Assembly (NCBI RefSeq): GCF_022414575.1
Contig: NZ_JADWYQ010000019.1
Coordinates: 44,902 to 108,901 of the forward strand
From: Streptomyces sp. MUM 178J
GTDB taxonomy: Bacteria; Actinomycetota; Actinomycetes; Streptomycetales; Streptomycetaceae
DNA length: 64,000 nucleotides
Direction of reading: 5' to 3'
Of this stretch, positions 46,224-54,397 are shown piece by piece (position 1 is the stretch's first letter; each line of letters begins with the position of its first letter). The notes under the pieces are model-generated. The model made no database searches, was not told the origin of the DNA, and saw only the letters and a program-made list of their open reading frames with translations. The position numbers and the translations under genes were made by a program.

Positions 46224-46257
46224 CCCCCCCGGGGCCGGAGCCCCTTCTACACCCCCG
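46215..46257. terminator. Convergent terminator
   Basis: GGGGTGT (46215-46221) can pair with ACACCCC (46250-46256), enclosing a smaller GGGGC/GCCCC hairpin. It spans the 23-bp gap between the small hypothetical gene and the GlxA-type regulator, overlapping both coding ends. Confidence 0.5.
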
Positions 46258-47200
46258 CAGCCGACCGGAAGGCACGGCGGTAGGCGTGCGGGCTGGTGCC
46301 GACCTGGCGCTTGAAGCGGTCGCGGAAGGCGGTCGGGGAGCCAAAACCGACCTGGTCGGCGATGCGCTCCACCGGGTGTGCCGTGGTCTCCAGCAGATGC
46401 TGGGCGCGCCGTACCCGCGCCCGGTGCAGCCATTGCAGGGGCGTGGTGCCCGTCTGCTCCCGGAAGCGGCGGTTCAGGGTGCGGGTGCTCATGTCGGCGT
46501 GCGCCGCGATCTCCGCCAGCGTCAGGGCGCGCCGTGCGTTCTCCTCCATCCACCGCATCAGTGGCTCCAGCGTCGCTCCGCTGGGCCGGGGAGGGAGTTC
46601 ATGCACGATGAACTGCGCCTGCCCGCCTTCCCGTTCGAGCGGCATCACAGACAGCCGCGCGGTGTCCGCGGCCACGGCGGCGCCATGGTCGCGGCGGATC
46701 ATGTGGAGGACGAGGTCGAGCCCCGCGGCGAGGCCCGCCGAGGTCAGGAACTGACCGTTGTCGACATAGAGGACGTCCGGGTCCACCTCTATCTCCGGGT
46801 GGCGGCGGGCGAGTTCGCCAGCCGCCGCCCAGTGGGTGGTGGCACGCAGCCCCTTGAGCAGTCCGGTCGCGGCGAGGATGAACGCGCCCGCGCAGATGGA
46901 GGCGATGCGGGTGCCGTGTGCGGCCGCCCGGCGCAGGGCGTCGAGTACCTCCTCGGGCGCCGGCCGGGTCATGTCGTAGCGGCCCGGCACGATGATCGTG
47001 TCCGCCTCCGCGAGCGCGTCCAGGCCGTGCGGGGCGCGGAGGGTGAAGGCGCCGGCGTCGATCTCGCCGGGCGGGGAGCAGACCAGCACCCGGTAGGCGG
47101 AACGGCCGTCCGGCAGCCGTGCCAGGGCGAACGCCTCCAGCGGGATGGCGAGGTCGAAGGCGATGACCCCGTCCAGAGCGAGTACGGCGACGGTGTGCAT
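46247..47200 (-). CDS. GlxA-family transcriptional regulator
   Basis: A 317-residue DJ-1/AraC fusion regulator, a paralogue of the one at 2.8 kb. The N-terminal domain has IASICAGAFILAATGLLKG near residue 97 and RATTHWAAAGELARRHPE. The C-terminal AraC domain (about 215-310) shows HADMSTRTLNRRFREQTGTT and ADQVGFGSPTAFRDRFKRQV. No Shine-Dalgarno site precedes ATG 47200, and TATCTT on the coding strand lies six bases upstream, so it is probably leaderless. It faces a truncated DJ-1 gene and a DUF2269 membrane protein, suggesting it once controlled that DJ-1 enzyme. Confidence 0.87.
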   Translation of the reverse strand: MHTVAVLALDGVIAFDLAIPLEAFALARLPDGRSAYRVLVCSPPGEIDAGAFTLRAPHGLDALAEADTIIVPGRYDMTRPAPEEVLDALRRAAAHGTRIASICAGAFILAATGLLKGLRATTHWAAAGELARRHPEIEVDPDVLYVDNGQFLTSAGLAAGLDLVLHMIRRDHGAAVAADTARLSVMPLEREGGQAQFIVHELPPRPSGATLEPLMRWMEENARRALTLAEIAAHADMSTRTLNRRFREQTGTTPLQWLHRARVRRAQHLLETTAHPVERIADQVGFGSPTAFRDRFKRQVGTSPHAYRRAFRSAAGV

Positions 47201-47294
47201 GGCTCGAAGATAGCCATGCCGCGGATTCCCGCCAACCAGCGGTGAGCGGGCTGAAGTGATCGGGCCGGAGTCAGCACCCGGCACAGCGCACTGA

Positions 47295-47327
47295 CGTGAA
47301 TCCGTTGGAAGTTGGCATTCACGCCAA
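47295..47327. promoter_or_regulatory. Inverted repeat between GlxA regulator and DJ-1 remnant
   Basis: CGTGAAT (47295-47301) and ATTCACG (47317-47323) are complementary, with centres 22 bases apart, about two helical turns. A nested TTGGC/GCCAA pair (47312-47316, 47323-47327) overlaps the right arm. AraC-type regulators bind such spaced sites. Confidence 0.4.
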
Positions 47328-47409
47328 TGGTCCGGCCCTGCGCCGCCGCCTAGCGTCGTCCCGGCAGTGCTCGCACACAGCGGTACGGAGAAAGAGAGGC
47401 AGGTGCCGG

Positions 47410-47670
47410 ATGCGCGCCCGGATCGTTCTGTTCGACGGCTTCGACCCCTTGGATGTGATCGCCCGGTACGAGGTGCTCGTCGCCGGCGGTCAGATCTCAG
47501 GCGGGGCCCTCCCGGCGGCGGCGTCCGCCGAGGGTTCCCGGGAGGCGACGCCCGTCGGCCCGGGCCCGGCCCTGTGCGCCACGGCCCCGTTGCGACCGGG
47601 GCGCGCCGATCCGGCTCCGGGGTCCGGGGCCGCGCCCCGGCCGGCCCCGGCGGAGGTCCTGGCCGCATGA
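47410..47670 (+). pseudogene. Truncated DJ-1/PfpI protein remnant
   Basis: An 86-residue ORF whose first ~27 residues (ARIVLFDGFDPLDVIARYEV) match the start of DJ-1/PfpI proteins. After that the similarity degrades into a Pro/Ala/Gly-rich sequence (SAEGSREATPVGPG is still recognisable), and the chain stops before the nucleophile-elbow cysteine and the whole second half of the ~200-residue domain. It retains a Shine-Dalgarno site and overlaps the next start codon (ATGA), so it may still be translated and couple expression of the DUF2269 gene. It most likely arose by an internal deletion. Confidence 0.65.
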
Positions 47671-48113
47671 CCAAGTTCCTGCTCGCCGTCCATGTACTGG
47701 CGGCGATCATCGCGATCGGACCGGTGACGGTCGCCGCCAGCGCTTTCCCCGCCGCGGCCCGCCGGGTCAAGGACTCACCCGAGGACGGCCGGGCTCTCGG
47801 GGCCGTGCATGGTCTCCACCGGATCTGCCGGGTCTACGCCGTCGTCGGGGTCGTGGTGCCGGTCTTCGGGCTGGCCACCGCGCAGAGCATGGGGGTGCTG
47901 GGCGACGCCTGGCTGATTGTGTCCATGGTGCTGACGGCGGTCGCGGCCGTTGTCCTCGCGGCGCTGATCCTGCCCGGTCAGAGCGCGGTGCTCGATGATC
48001 CGGGTGCGGCGGTCGCGGGGCGGCTGGCCATGTACACCGGGGTGTTCAATCTCCTGTGGGCCACGGTCACCGTGCTGATGATCGTCCGCCCGGGTTCCAC
48101 GACCGGGGTCTGA
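47667..48113 (+). CDS. DUF2269-like integral membrane protein
   Basis: A 148-residue membrane protein with four predicted helices: about 4-26 (FLLAVHVLAAIIAIGPVTVA), 50-72 (VYAVVGVVVPVFGLA), 80-102 and 120-142. It resembles small DUF2269-type proteins of unknown function. Its ATG overlaps the stop of the DJ-1 remnant (ATGA). Its own stop is six bases from the convergent YchJ-like gene. Confidence 0.7.
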   Translation: MTKFLLAVHVLAAIIAIGPVTVAASAFPAAARRVKDSPEDGRALGAVHGLHRICRVYAVVGVVVPVFGLATAQSMGVLGDAWLIVSMVLTAVAAVVLAALILPGQSAVLDDPGAAVAGRLAMYTGVFNLLWATVTVLMIVRPGSTTGV

Positions 48114-48119
48114 CGGCGG

Positions 48120-48575
48120 TCAGCCGGCGTCGTCCGCGGGGTTGAGGAAGACTCCGTCCACGTACACCCAGGATCCTTCGTGGCGCTCGAAGGAGCTGCG
48201 CTCGTGCAGCGCGCCCCGCTTGCCGTGGTGCCGGAAGCGGGCGCGGAAGGTCACGGTCCCGGTGGTGTGGAAGGCGGTGCCGTCCTCGGTGTCCTCGATC
48301 TCCAGGCCGGTCCAGTGGATGCCGGGGTCGAGCTCCAGCCGCTCGGGCCTGGTGCGCGGGTGCCAGGTGCGCAGCAGATACGCCGCGTCGCGGACGACGA
48401 AGGCGCTGTAGCGGGAGCGCATCAGCGTCTCGGCGGTCGGGGCGGCCGACTCGCCGGAGTGGAATCGTCCGCAGCATTTCCCGTACGGCTCCGGCAGTCC
48501 GCAGGGGCAGGGCGATTCGGCGGTGAGCTCCGGGGTGCGGGTTCGTCCGGGGCGGAGGCGGCTGCGTCGAGACAT
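48120..48575 (-). CDS. YchJ-like SEC-C zinc-binding protein
   Basis: A 151-residue YchJ-family protein. The N-terminal SEC-C motif binds zinc: CPCGLPEPYGKCCGRFH (about 23-39; CxCx8-9CCxxxH). The rest is the YchJ NTF2-like domain with MRSRYSAFVVRDAAYLLRTW near 52 and FRARFRHHGKRGALHERSSF near 110. Function is unknown; relatives may act in protein quality control. I use ATG 48575; an in-frame ATG at 48593 is possible and neither has a good Shine-Dalgarno site. Confidence 0.82.
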   Translation of the reverse strand: MSRRSRLRPGRTRTPELTAESPCPCGLPEPYGKCCGRFHSGESAAPTAETLMRSRYSAFVVRDAAYLLRTWHPRTRPERLELDPGIHWTGLEIEDTEDGTAFHTTGTVTFRARFRHHGKRGALHERSSFERHEGSWVYVDGVFLNPADDAG

Positions 48576-48686
48576 GCCTCTATTTTCCGCCATTGAACAC
48601 GGGGGCCCGCGTGTGCCTTCCGGGGCGCGCGGGTCCTCCGTATGCTCCTGCGCCAAGCACTGCGTTACCACCGGTAAAGAGATGTC

Positions 48687-50519
48687 ATGGCCATGTCGCT
48701 CGCCATGTCACTCTACGCGCGCATGGGGAGGCCACGGGTGGGCAGTACACGACGCACCTTCATGGCGGGGACCGCGGCGGCAGGCGGCACGGCGGCGCTC
48801 GGAACGGCGAGCGCCGGCACGGCTAGGGCGAGGGAGCGGAGGTCGCCCCGGAAGGCCGGCCGACCGTCGGCAGCCGTGCTCGGCGGCGGGGTCGCAGGGC
48901 TGACCGCCGCCCACGAACTCGCCGAGCGGGGCTTCCACGTCACCGTGTACGAGCGGCGGGCACTGGGCGGCAAGGCCCGCAGCATGGACGTCCCCGGCAG
49001 CGCGAAGGGCGGCCGCCGGCCGCTGCCCGCCGAGCACGGCTTCCGCTTCATCCCCGGCATTTACCACAACCTGCCGGACACGATGCGGCGCATTCCCTTC
49101 CCCGGCAACGCCCGCGGCGTGTGGGACAACCTGGTCGCACCCGGCGAGATGATGTTCGCCCGGACGGGCGGCCGCGAGGACATCCGGCTGCCGATCCCCT
49201 ACCCAGGCCACCGGCCCGAGGAGCTGACCCCCGAGGAGCTCCGCCGTGCCCTGACGGCGGCTCTCGACACCGCCTTCCGCCTCCCCTTCCATGAGACGGC
49301 GTATTTCGTCAACCGTGCTCTGGTCTTCCTCACCAGCTGCGACGAGCGCCGCAACGGGCCCTGGGAGCGCACACCCTGGTGGGACTTCACCCGCGCCGCA
49401 GAGATGTCGTACGACTACCAGCGCATCCTGGCGGTCGGCATCACCCGCAACATCGTGGCCACCAAGGCCGAGGAAGCCAGCACCCGCACGGTCGGCGCCC
49501 TCGGCGAGGCCTTTGTCTTCAACGCCCTGGGCCGCGGTGCGGACGGCCCGCCCGACCGGCTGCTGAACGCGCCCACCAACGAGGCGTGGATCGACCCGTG
49601 GGTCGCACATCTGCGCGCGCTCGGCGTGGAGTTCAGGATCGGCTGGACGGTTCGGGAGGTGCTGTACGGGGACGGGCGGGTGACCGGCGTCGCGGTCGAC
49701 GACCCCGGCGGCGTGCGCCGTACCGTCACCGCCGACCACTACGTCTCGGCGATGCCCGTGGAGCACGCCCGGCGCACCTGGGGCGCGGCGCTGCGGGCGG
49801 CCGACCCCCAGCTGGGCCGCTGCGACCTGCTGCAGACGGACTGGATGACGGGCATCCAGTTCTATCTCACCGAGCCGCCGCCGACCGTGCGCGGTCACTT
49901 CAACTGCATCGACTCCCCCTGGTCGCTGACCGCGATCGCCCAGGCCCGGCACTGGCCCGGCCGGGCCTTCGCGGCGGACTACGGCGACGGCACGGTCGTG
50001 GACTGCCTGTCGGTGGACATCTCGGAATGGGACAGGCCGGGCATCCTGTACGGCAGGACGGCCAAGCAGTGCACCCGCACCGAGGTCGCCCGCGAGGTGT
50101 GGGCACAGCTCAAGGCCTCCGTCAACGACACCGGAAAAGCGGTGCTCAAGGACAGTGCGCTGCACTCGTGGCATCTCGACCCGGGCGTGGACGGCCTGGG
50201 GACCCCGAACCCGGTCAACGAGGACGAGCTGCTCATCCATCCGGTCGGCACCTTCCACAACCGGCCGTCGGCCGGCACCCGCATTCCCAACTTCTATCTG
50301 TCCGGGGACTTCGTCGCCGTCGACATCGACCTGGCGACCATGGAGGGAGCCAACGCCTCCGCGCGCCAAGCGGTCAACGCGCTGCTGGAGCGGACCGGAT
50401 CGCTGGCCGAACGCTGCACGGTCACACCGCTGTACCGTCCGCGGGAGCTGGAAGCCGTCAAGCGGCACGACCGCCTCCGCTACCGGTTGGGGCTGCGCAA
50501 TATCTTCGACCTGGGATGA
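48687..50519 (+). CDS. Tat-exported FAD-dependent amine-oxidase/HpnE-like enzyme
   Basis: A 610-residue flavoprotein with a Tat signal (STRRTFMAGTAAAGGTAAL, residues 20-38). The FAD-binding motif SAAVLGGGVAGLTAAHELAE is near residue 60, followed by GFHVTVYERRALGGKARSM. Family features typical of hydroxysqualene dehydroxylase/carotenoid-desaturase-like proteins are EHGFRFIPGIYHNLPDTM near 114 and the C-terminal FYLSGDFVAVDIDLATMEGA near 540, which completes the FAD site. A Tat-exported member is unusual, because HpnE-type enzymes work in the cytoplasm. ATG 48687 has an AAAGAG nearby. No terpenoid genes adjoin. Confidence 0.8.
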   Translation: MAMSLAMSLYARMGRPRVGSTRRTFMAGTAAAGGTAALGTASAGTARARERRSPRKAGRPSAAVLGGGVAGLTAAHELAERGFHVTVYERRALGGKARSMDVPGSAKGGRRPLPAEHGFRFIPGIYHNLPDTMRRIPFPGNARGVWDNLVAPGEMMFARTGGREDIRLPIPYPGHRPEELTPEELRRALTAALDTAFRLPFHETAYFVNRALVFLTSCDERRNGPWERTPWWDFTRAAEMSYDYQRILAVGITRNIVATKAEEASTRTVGALGEAFVFNALGRGADGPPDRLLNAPTNEAWIDPWVAHLRALGVEFRIGWTVREVLYGDGRVTGVAVDDPGGVRRTVTADHYVSAMPVEHARRTWGAALRAADPQLGRCDLLQTDWMTGIQFYLTEPPPTVRGHFNCIDSPWSLTAIAQARHWPGRAFAADYGDGTVVDCLSVDISEWDRPGILYGRTAKQCTRTEVAREVWAQLKASVNDTGKAVLKDSALHSWHLDPGVDGLGTPNPVNEDELLIHPVGTFHNRPSAGTRIPNFYLSGDFVAVDIDLATMEGANASARQAVNALLERTGSLAERCTVTPLYRPRELEAVKRHDRLRYRLGLRNIFDLG

Positions 50520-50547
50520 CGGCCTGCTGCCGGTAGCGTACGGAGGC

Positions 50548-51897
50548 ATGAAGCTCACCATTCTCGGCGGCGGAGGTTTCCGGGTGCCCCTGGTCTACCG
50601 GGCGCTCCTCGGCGACCGCGGCGAGGGCCGGGTCACCAGGGTCACCCTGCACGATGTGGACGCTGACCGGGTGGCGGCGGTGGCGAGGGTCCTCACCGAG
50701 CAGGCGGCCGGACACGCCGACGCGCCCGAGACAGCGGTCGCGCACGATCTCGACGAGGCGGTGCGGGGCGCGGACTTCGTCTTCTCGGCGATCCGGGTCG
50801 GCGGGCTCGCGGGCCGGGCGGCGGACGAGCGGATCGCGCTGGCCGAGGGGGTGCTGGGACAGGAGACCGTCGGCGCGGGCGGGATCGCCTATGGGCTGCG
50901 CACGGTGCCGGCCGCCATGCATATCGCGGGCCGGGTGGCCGCGCTCGCCCCGGACGCCTGGGTCATCAACTTCACCAATCCGGCAGGCCTGGTGACGGAG
51001 GCCATGTCACGGATCCTCGGGGAGCGGGTGATCGGCATCTGCGACTCGCCGGTGGGTCTGGGGCGGCGCGTAGCGCGTGTTCTCGGGGCCGATCCGGGCA
51101 CGGCCTGGATCGACTACGTGGGCCTCAACCATCTCGGCTGGCTGCGCGGACTGCGTGTCGGCGGCCGTGACGAGCTGCCGCGGCTGCTCGCCGACGAGAA
51201 GGCTCTGGAATCCTTCGAGGAGGGCCGGCTGTTCGGCCCCAAGTGGCTTCGCTCGCTCGGCGCGATCCCCAACGAGTACCTCCACTACTACTACTTCAAC
51301 CGGGAGACGGTGCGCGCCTGCCAACAGGCCGGGCGCACCCGCGGAGCGTTTCTGCTGGACCAGCAGTCCGGCTTCTACGAGCGGATGCGGCGGCCGGACA
51401 CGCCCGCACTGGCCGCGTGGCGGGAGACCCTCGCCGAACGCGAGGCCACCTATATGGCAGCGAACCGGGCGGCCGCCGGGGCCGGGGAGCGCGGCGCGCA
51501 GGACCTGGAGTCCGGCGGCTACGAGAAGGTCGCGCTCGCGCTCATGCGGGCGATCGCGTGCGACGAGCGCAGCACGCTGATCCTCAATGTGCGCAACCGC
51601 GGGACGCTGTCCGTGCTCGACGACGACGCGGTGATCGAGGCGCCCTGCCTGGTGGACGCCAATGGCGCGCATCCGGTGGCGGTCGAGCCGCTGCCCTACC
51701 ACGCGGCGGGGCTGGTGACCGCGGTGAAGGCGGTCGAGCGCGAGGTGCTCAACGCTGTGGCGGACCGTTCGCGGGCGAGCGCGGTGAAGGCGTTCGCGCT
51801 GCATCCGCTGGTCGACTCGGTGACGACCGCGCGCCGGCTCGTCGACGCCTACGCCGCGGGGCATCGCGAGCTCGCTCATCTGGCCGGAGGCGGCTGA
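50548..51897 (+). CDS. GH4-family 6-phospho-beta-glucosidase-like enzyme
   Basis: A 449-residue family 4 glycosidase, which uses NAD+ and Mn2+ in an oxidation/elimination mechanism. Rossmann start: KLTILGGGGFRVPLVY. GH4 motifs: ETVGAGGIAYGLRTVP near residue 112, NFTNPAGLVTEAM near 140, GICDSPVG near 168 with the metal cysteine, and YVGLNHLGWLRGL near 192 with the metal histidine. Likely substrates are 6-phospho-beta-glucosides. TAGCGT ends eight bases before ATG 50548 and the GGAGG is only one base away, so a leaderless start is likely. No PTS or sugar transporter is adjacent. Confidence 0.9.
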   Translation: MKLTILGGGGFRVPLVYRALLGDRGEGRVTRVTLHDVDADRVAAVARVLTEQAAGHADAPETAVAHDLDEAVRGADFVFSAIRVGGLAGRAADERIALAEGVLGQETVGAGGIAYGLRTVPAAMHIAGRVAALAPDAWVINFTNPAGLVTEAMSRILGERVIGICDSPVGLGRRVARVLGADPGTAWIDYVGLNHLGWLRGLRVGGRDELPRLLADEKALESFEEGRLFGPKWLRSLGAIPNEYLHYYYFNRETVRACQQAGRTRGAFLLDQQSGFYERMRRPDTPALAAWRETLAEREATYMAANRAAAGAGERGAQDLESGGYEKVALALMRAIACDERSTLILNVRNRGTLSVLDDDAVIEAPCLVDANGAHPVAVEPLPYHAAGLVTAVKAVEREVLNAVADRSRASAVKAFALHPLVDSVTTARRLVDAYAAGHRELAHLAGGG

Positions 51898-52005
51898 CCG
51901 GCCTCCGGCGATCTCACCCGGACGCAGCAGCGGAGACCTTACGTACCTGTGACGGCCCGGCGCGCAACACCGACCTGGAGCGCTCGGACCCGTAGCGTCA
52001 GCGAT

Positions 52006-53073
52006 ATGCGTGTACTTGTCACAGGAGGCGCGGGCTTCATCGGCTCGCAGGCAGTGGCGGCTCTCGCGGCACGCGGGCACGATCCGGTCGTGCTCGACGC
52101 CCTGCTCCCCTCCGCCCATCCCGAGCCCCCACCGCCGCACCCCGACGCCGAGCTGATCCACGGGGACGTACGGGACCCGGCGACGGTCCTGCGGGCGCTG
52201 CGCGGTGTGGACGCCGTATGCCACCAGGCGGCCATGGTGGGTCTCGGCAGGGACTTCGCCGACGCGCCCGCATATGTCGGCTGCAACGACCTGGGCACGG
52301 CGGTGCTGCTGGCGGCGATGGCCGAGACGGGCGTGGCGGAGCTGGTGCTGGCGGGCTCGATGGTGATCTACGGCGAGGGCCGCTACGGCTGCGCACGCTG
52401 CGGGCCGGTGCGGCCGGGGCCGCGGGCGGCAGCGGACCTCGACGCGGGGCGGTTCGAGCCGCGGTGCCAGATGTGCGGGGCGGAGCTGACGCCCGGTCTG
52501 GTCACCGAGGACGCACCGGCCGACCCGCGCAATGTGTACGCGGCGACCAAGCTGTCCCAGGAGCATCTGGCGGCCGCGTGGGCCCGTGCGACGGGCGGCC
52601 GGGCGGTGGCACTGCGGTACCACAACGTGTACGGCCCCGGAATGCCCAGGGACACCCCGTACGCGGGCGTCGCCTCCTTCTTCCGGTCCGCGCTGGCCCG
52701 CGGCGAGGCCCCCCGGGTGTTCGAGGACGGGCGGCAGCGTCGGGACTTCGTCCATGTCCGGGATGTGGCGGAGGCCAACGCCACCGCCCTGGAGGCGCTG
52801 CACGGGCGCGAGCCGGGCGTGCTGACCCCGTACAACGCCGGCAGCGGCGCCCCGCACACCGTCGGCGAGATGGCGTCCGCGCTGGCACGGGCGTACGGCG
52901 GGCCCTCGCCGGAGGTCACCGGCGAGTACCGGCTGGGCGATGTACGGCACATCACCGCGGACTCGTCACGGCTCGCCGCCGACCTGGGCTGGAAGGCGCG
53001 GGTCGGCTTCGCCGAGGGCATGGCGGAGTTCGCGGCGAGCGCCCTGCGCGGAGGAACGGAGATCTCGGAGTGA
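52006..53073 (+). CDS. NAD-dependent epimerase/dehydratase with zinc-ribbon insert
   Basis: A 355-residue extended SDR of the sugar epimerase type. The cofactor motif VLVTGGAGFIGSQAVAAL starts at residue 3; the catalytic Ser118 (AGSMVIYGEG) and Tyr178-x3-Lys182 (VYAATKLSQE) are present. Between them is an insert with CARCG (Cys129/Cys132) and CQMCG (Cys154/Cys157), a CxxC-x21-CxxC zinc-ribbon-like module. It is the first gene of a four-gene coupled operon with two sugar-transferase-like genes and a methyltransferase, so it probably supplies a nucleotide sugar. TAGCGT is seven bases before ATG 52006, suggesting a leaderless mRNA. Confidence 0.85.
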   Translation: MRVLVTGGAGFIGSQAVAALAARGHDPVVLDALLPSAHPEPPPPHPDAELIHGDVRDPATVLRALRGVDAVCHQAAMVGLGRDFADAPAYVGCNDLGTAVLLAAMAETGVAELVLAGSMVIYGEGRYGCARCGPVRPGPRAAADLDAGRFEPRCQMCGAELTPGLVTEDAPADPRNVYAATKLSQEHLAAAWARATGGRAVALRYHNVYGPGMPRDTPYAGVASFFRSALARGEAPRVFEDGRQRRDFVHVRDVAEANATALEALHGREPGVLTPYNAGSGAPHTVGEMASALARAYGGPSPEVTGEYRLGDVRHITADSSRLAADLGWKARVGFAEGMAEFAASALRGGTEISE

Positions 53074-53738
53074 CGGCGGATGTGGTGCTGCCCTGTCTGA
53101 ACGAGGCGGAGGCTCTGCCGTGGGTGCTGGAGCGGATCCCGGCCGGCTGGCGGGCGATCGTGGTCGACAACGGCTCGACGGACGGCTCCGACCGGATCGC
53201 GCGCGAGCTCGGCGCGCGTGTGGTGTACGAGGGTCGGCGCGGCTTCGGGGCCGCGTGCCATGCGGGACTGCAGGCGGCCGACGCCGACGTCGTCTGCTTC
53301 TGCGACTGCGACGCCTCGCTGGATCCCGGCCTGCTGCGGGAGTTCGTCCGGCAGGTGGCGGACGGGGAGAGCGACCTGGTGCTCGGCCGGCGGCGACCGC
53401 GGGGGCGGGGCGCCTGGCCGCTGCACGCCCGCGCCGGGAATCTGGCGCTCTCCCGGATGCTGCGCCGCCGCACCGGGCTGCGGCTGCACGACCTCGGTCC
53501 GCTGCGCGCCGCGCGCCGCAAGGACCTGCTGTCCCTGGAGCTGACCGACCGGCGCAGCGGCTACCCCCTCCAGATGGTGGTGCGCGCAGCCGACGCGGGC
53601 TGGCGGGTCGCGGAGCGGGATGTGCCGTATCTGCCGCGCGCGGGCAGGTCGAAGGTCACCGGGACCTGGCGCGGCACATGGCAGGCGGTGCACGACATGC
53701 GGGCGGTCCTGGCGGAGCCGGGAGGTGCGGTCCGGTGA
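53070..53738 (+). CDS. Family 2 glycosyltransferase
   Basis: A 222-residue GT-A-fold transferase of the dolichyl-phosphate-mannose-synthase-like group. The N-terminus ADVVLPCLNEAEALPWVL and VVDNGSTDGSDRIA bind the nucleotide; the metal motif is FCDCDASLDP near residue 80. LALSRMLRRRTGLRLHDLGP and the SGYPLQMVVRAA segment are typical of polyprenyl-phosphate hexosyltransferases. No transmembrane segment is present. The GTG start overlaps the epimerase stop (GTGA). Confidence 0.87.
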   Translation: MTADVVLPCLNEAEALPWVLERIPAGWRAIVVDNGSTDGSDRIARELGARVVYEGRRGFGAACHAGLQAADADVVCFCDCDASLDPGLLREFVRQVADGESDLVLGRRRPRGRGAWPLHARAGNLALSRMLRRRTGLRLHDLGPLRAARRKDLLSLELTDRRSGYPLQMVVRAADAGWRVAERDVPYLPRAGRSKVTGTWRGTWQAVHDMRAVLAEPGGAVR

Positions 53739-54397
53739 CGGGCGGTCAGACGGCGGGCGGCCGGGCGGCGGGCACCCTCCTGGTCATCGCCAAGGAGCCG
53801 GTGCCGGGGCGGGTGAAGACCCGGCTGACGGCGGAGTTCTCGCCGCGGGAGGCGGCGTGGCTGGCCGAGGCGGCCCTGGCCGACACCCTGGAGACCGTGC
53901 GCGCCACCCCGGCGGCGCGGCGGATCCTGGTCCTCGACGGGCGCCCCGGCGACTGGCTGCCCGGCGGCTTCGAGGTGGTGCCGCAGTGTCCGGGCGGCCT
54001 CGACACCCGGCTCGCGCATGCCTTCGGGCAGTGCGCGGGGCCCGCCCTGCTGGTCGGGATGGACACCCCGCAGATCACCAGCGCACTGCTCGCCGAGGGC
54101 CTTGAGACCACCGCCCGCGGCGCCTGCTTCGGCCCGGCCGCCGACGGCGGCTTCTGGGCGCTGGGCCTCGCCCGGCCGGCCCCGGAACTGCTGCTCGGGG
54201 TGCCGATGTCGACGACCGACACCGGGGCCGTACAGCGTGCACGGCTGGTGCGCGCCGGTCTCACGGTGGGCGAGCTGCCCGTCCTGCGGGACGTCGACAC
54301 ACCGCACGACGCCCGGGCAGTGGCCGCCGAGGCCCCGTGGACGCGGTTCGCCGCGGCGCTCGCCACGCTGTCGGGCACGCCCAGCGGGGTGCGATGA
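53735..54397 (+). CDS. DUF2064/TIGR04282-type transferase
   Basis: A 220-residue protein of the rSAM/selenodomain-associated transferase 1 (DUF2064) family, with a GT-A-like nucleotidyl/glycosyl transferase fold. Diagnostic features are LLVIAKEPVPGRVKTRL near residue 15, LLVGMDTPQI near 108, GPAADGGFWALGL near 130 and VLRDVDTPHDARAV near 190. Its substrate is unknown; relatives resemble CofC and nucleotidyltransferases. The GTG start overlaps the stop of the GT2 gene (GTGA). Confidence 0.82.
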   Translation: MTGGQTAGGRAAGTLLVIAKEPVPGRVKTRLTAEFSPREAAWLAEAALADTLETVRATPAARRILVLDGRPGDWLPGGFEVVPQCPGGLDTRLAHAFGQCAGPALLVGMDTPQITSALLAEGLETTARGACFGPAADGGFWALGLARPAPELLLGVPMSTTDTGAVQRARLVRAGLTVGELPVLRDVDTPHDARAVAAEAPWTRFAAALATLSGTPSGVR

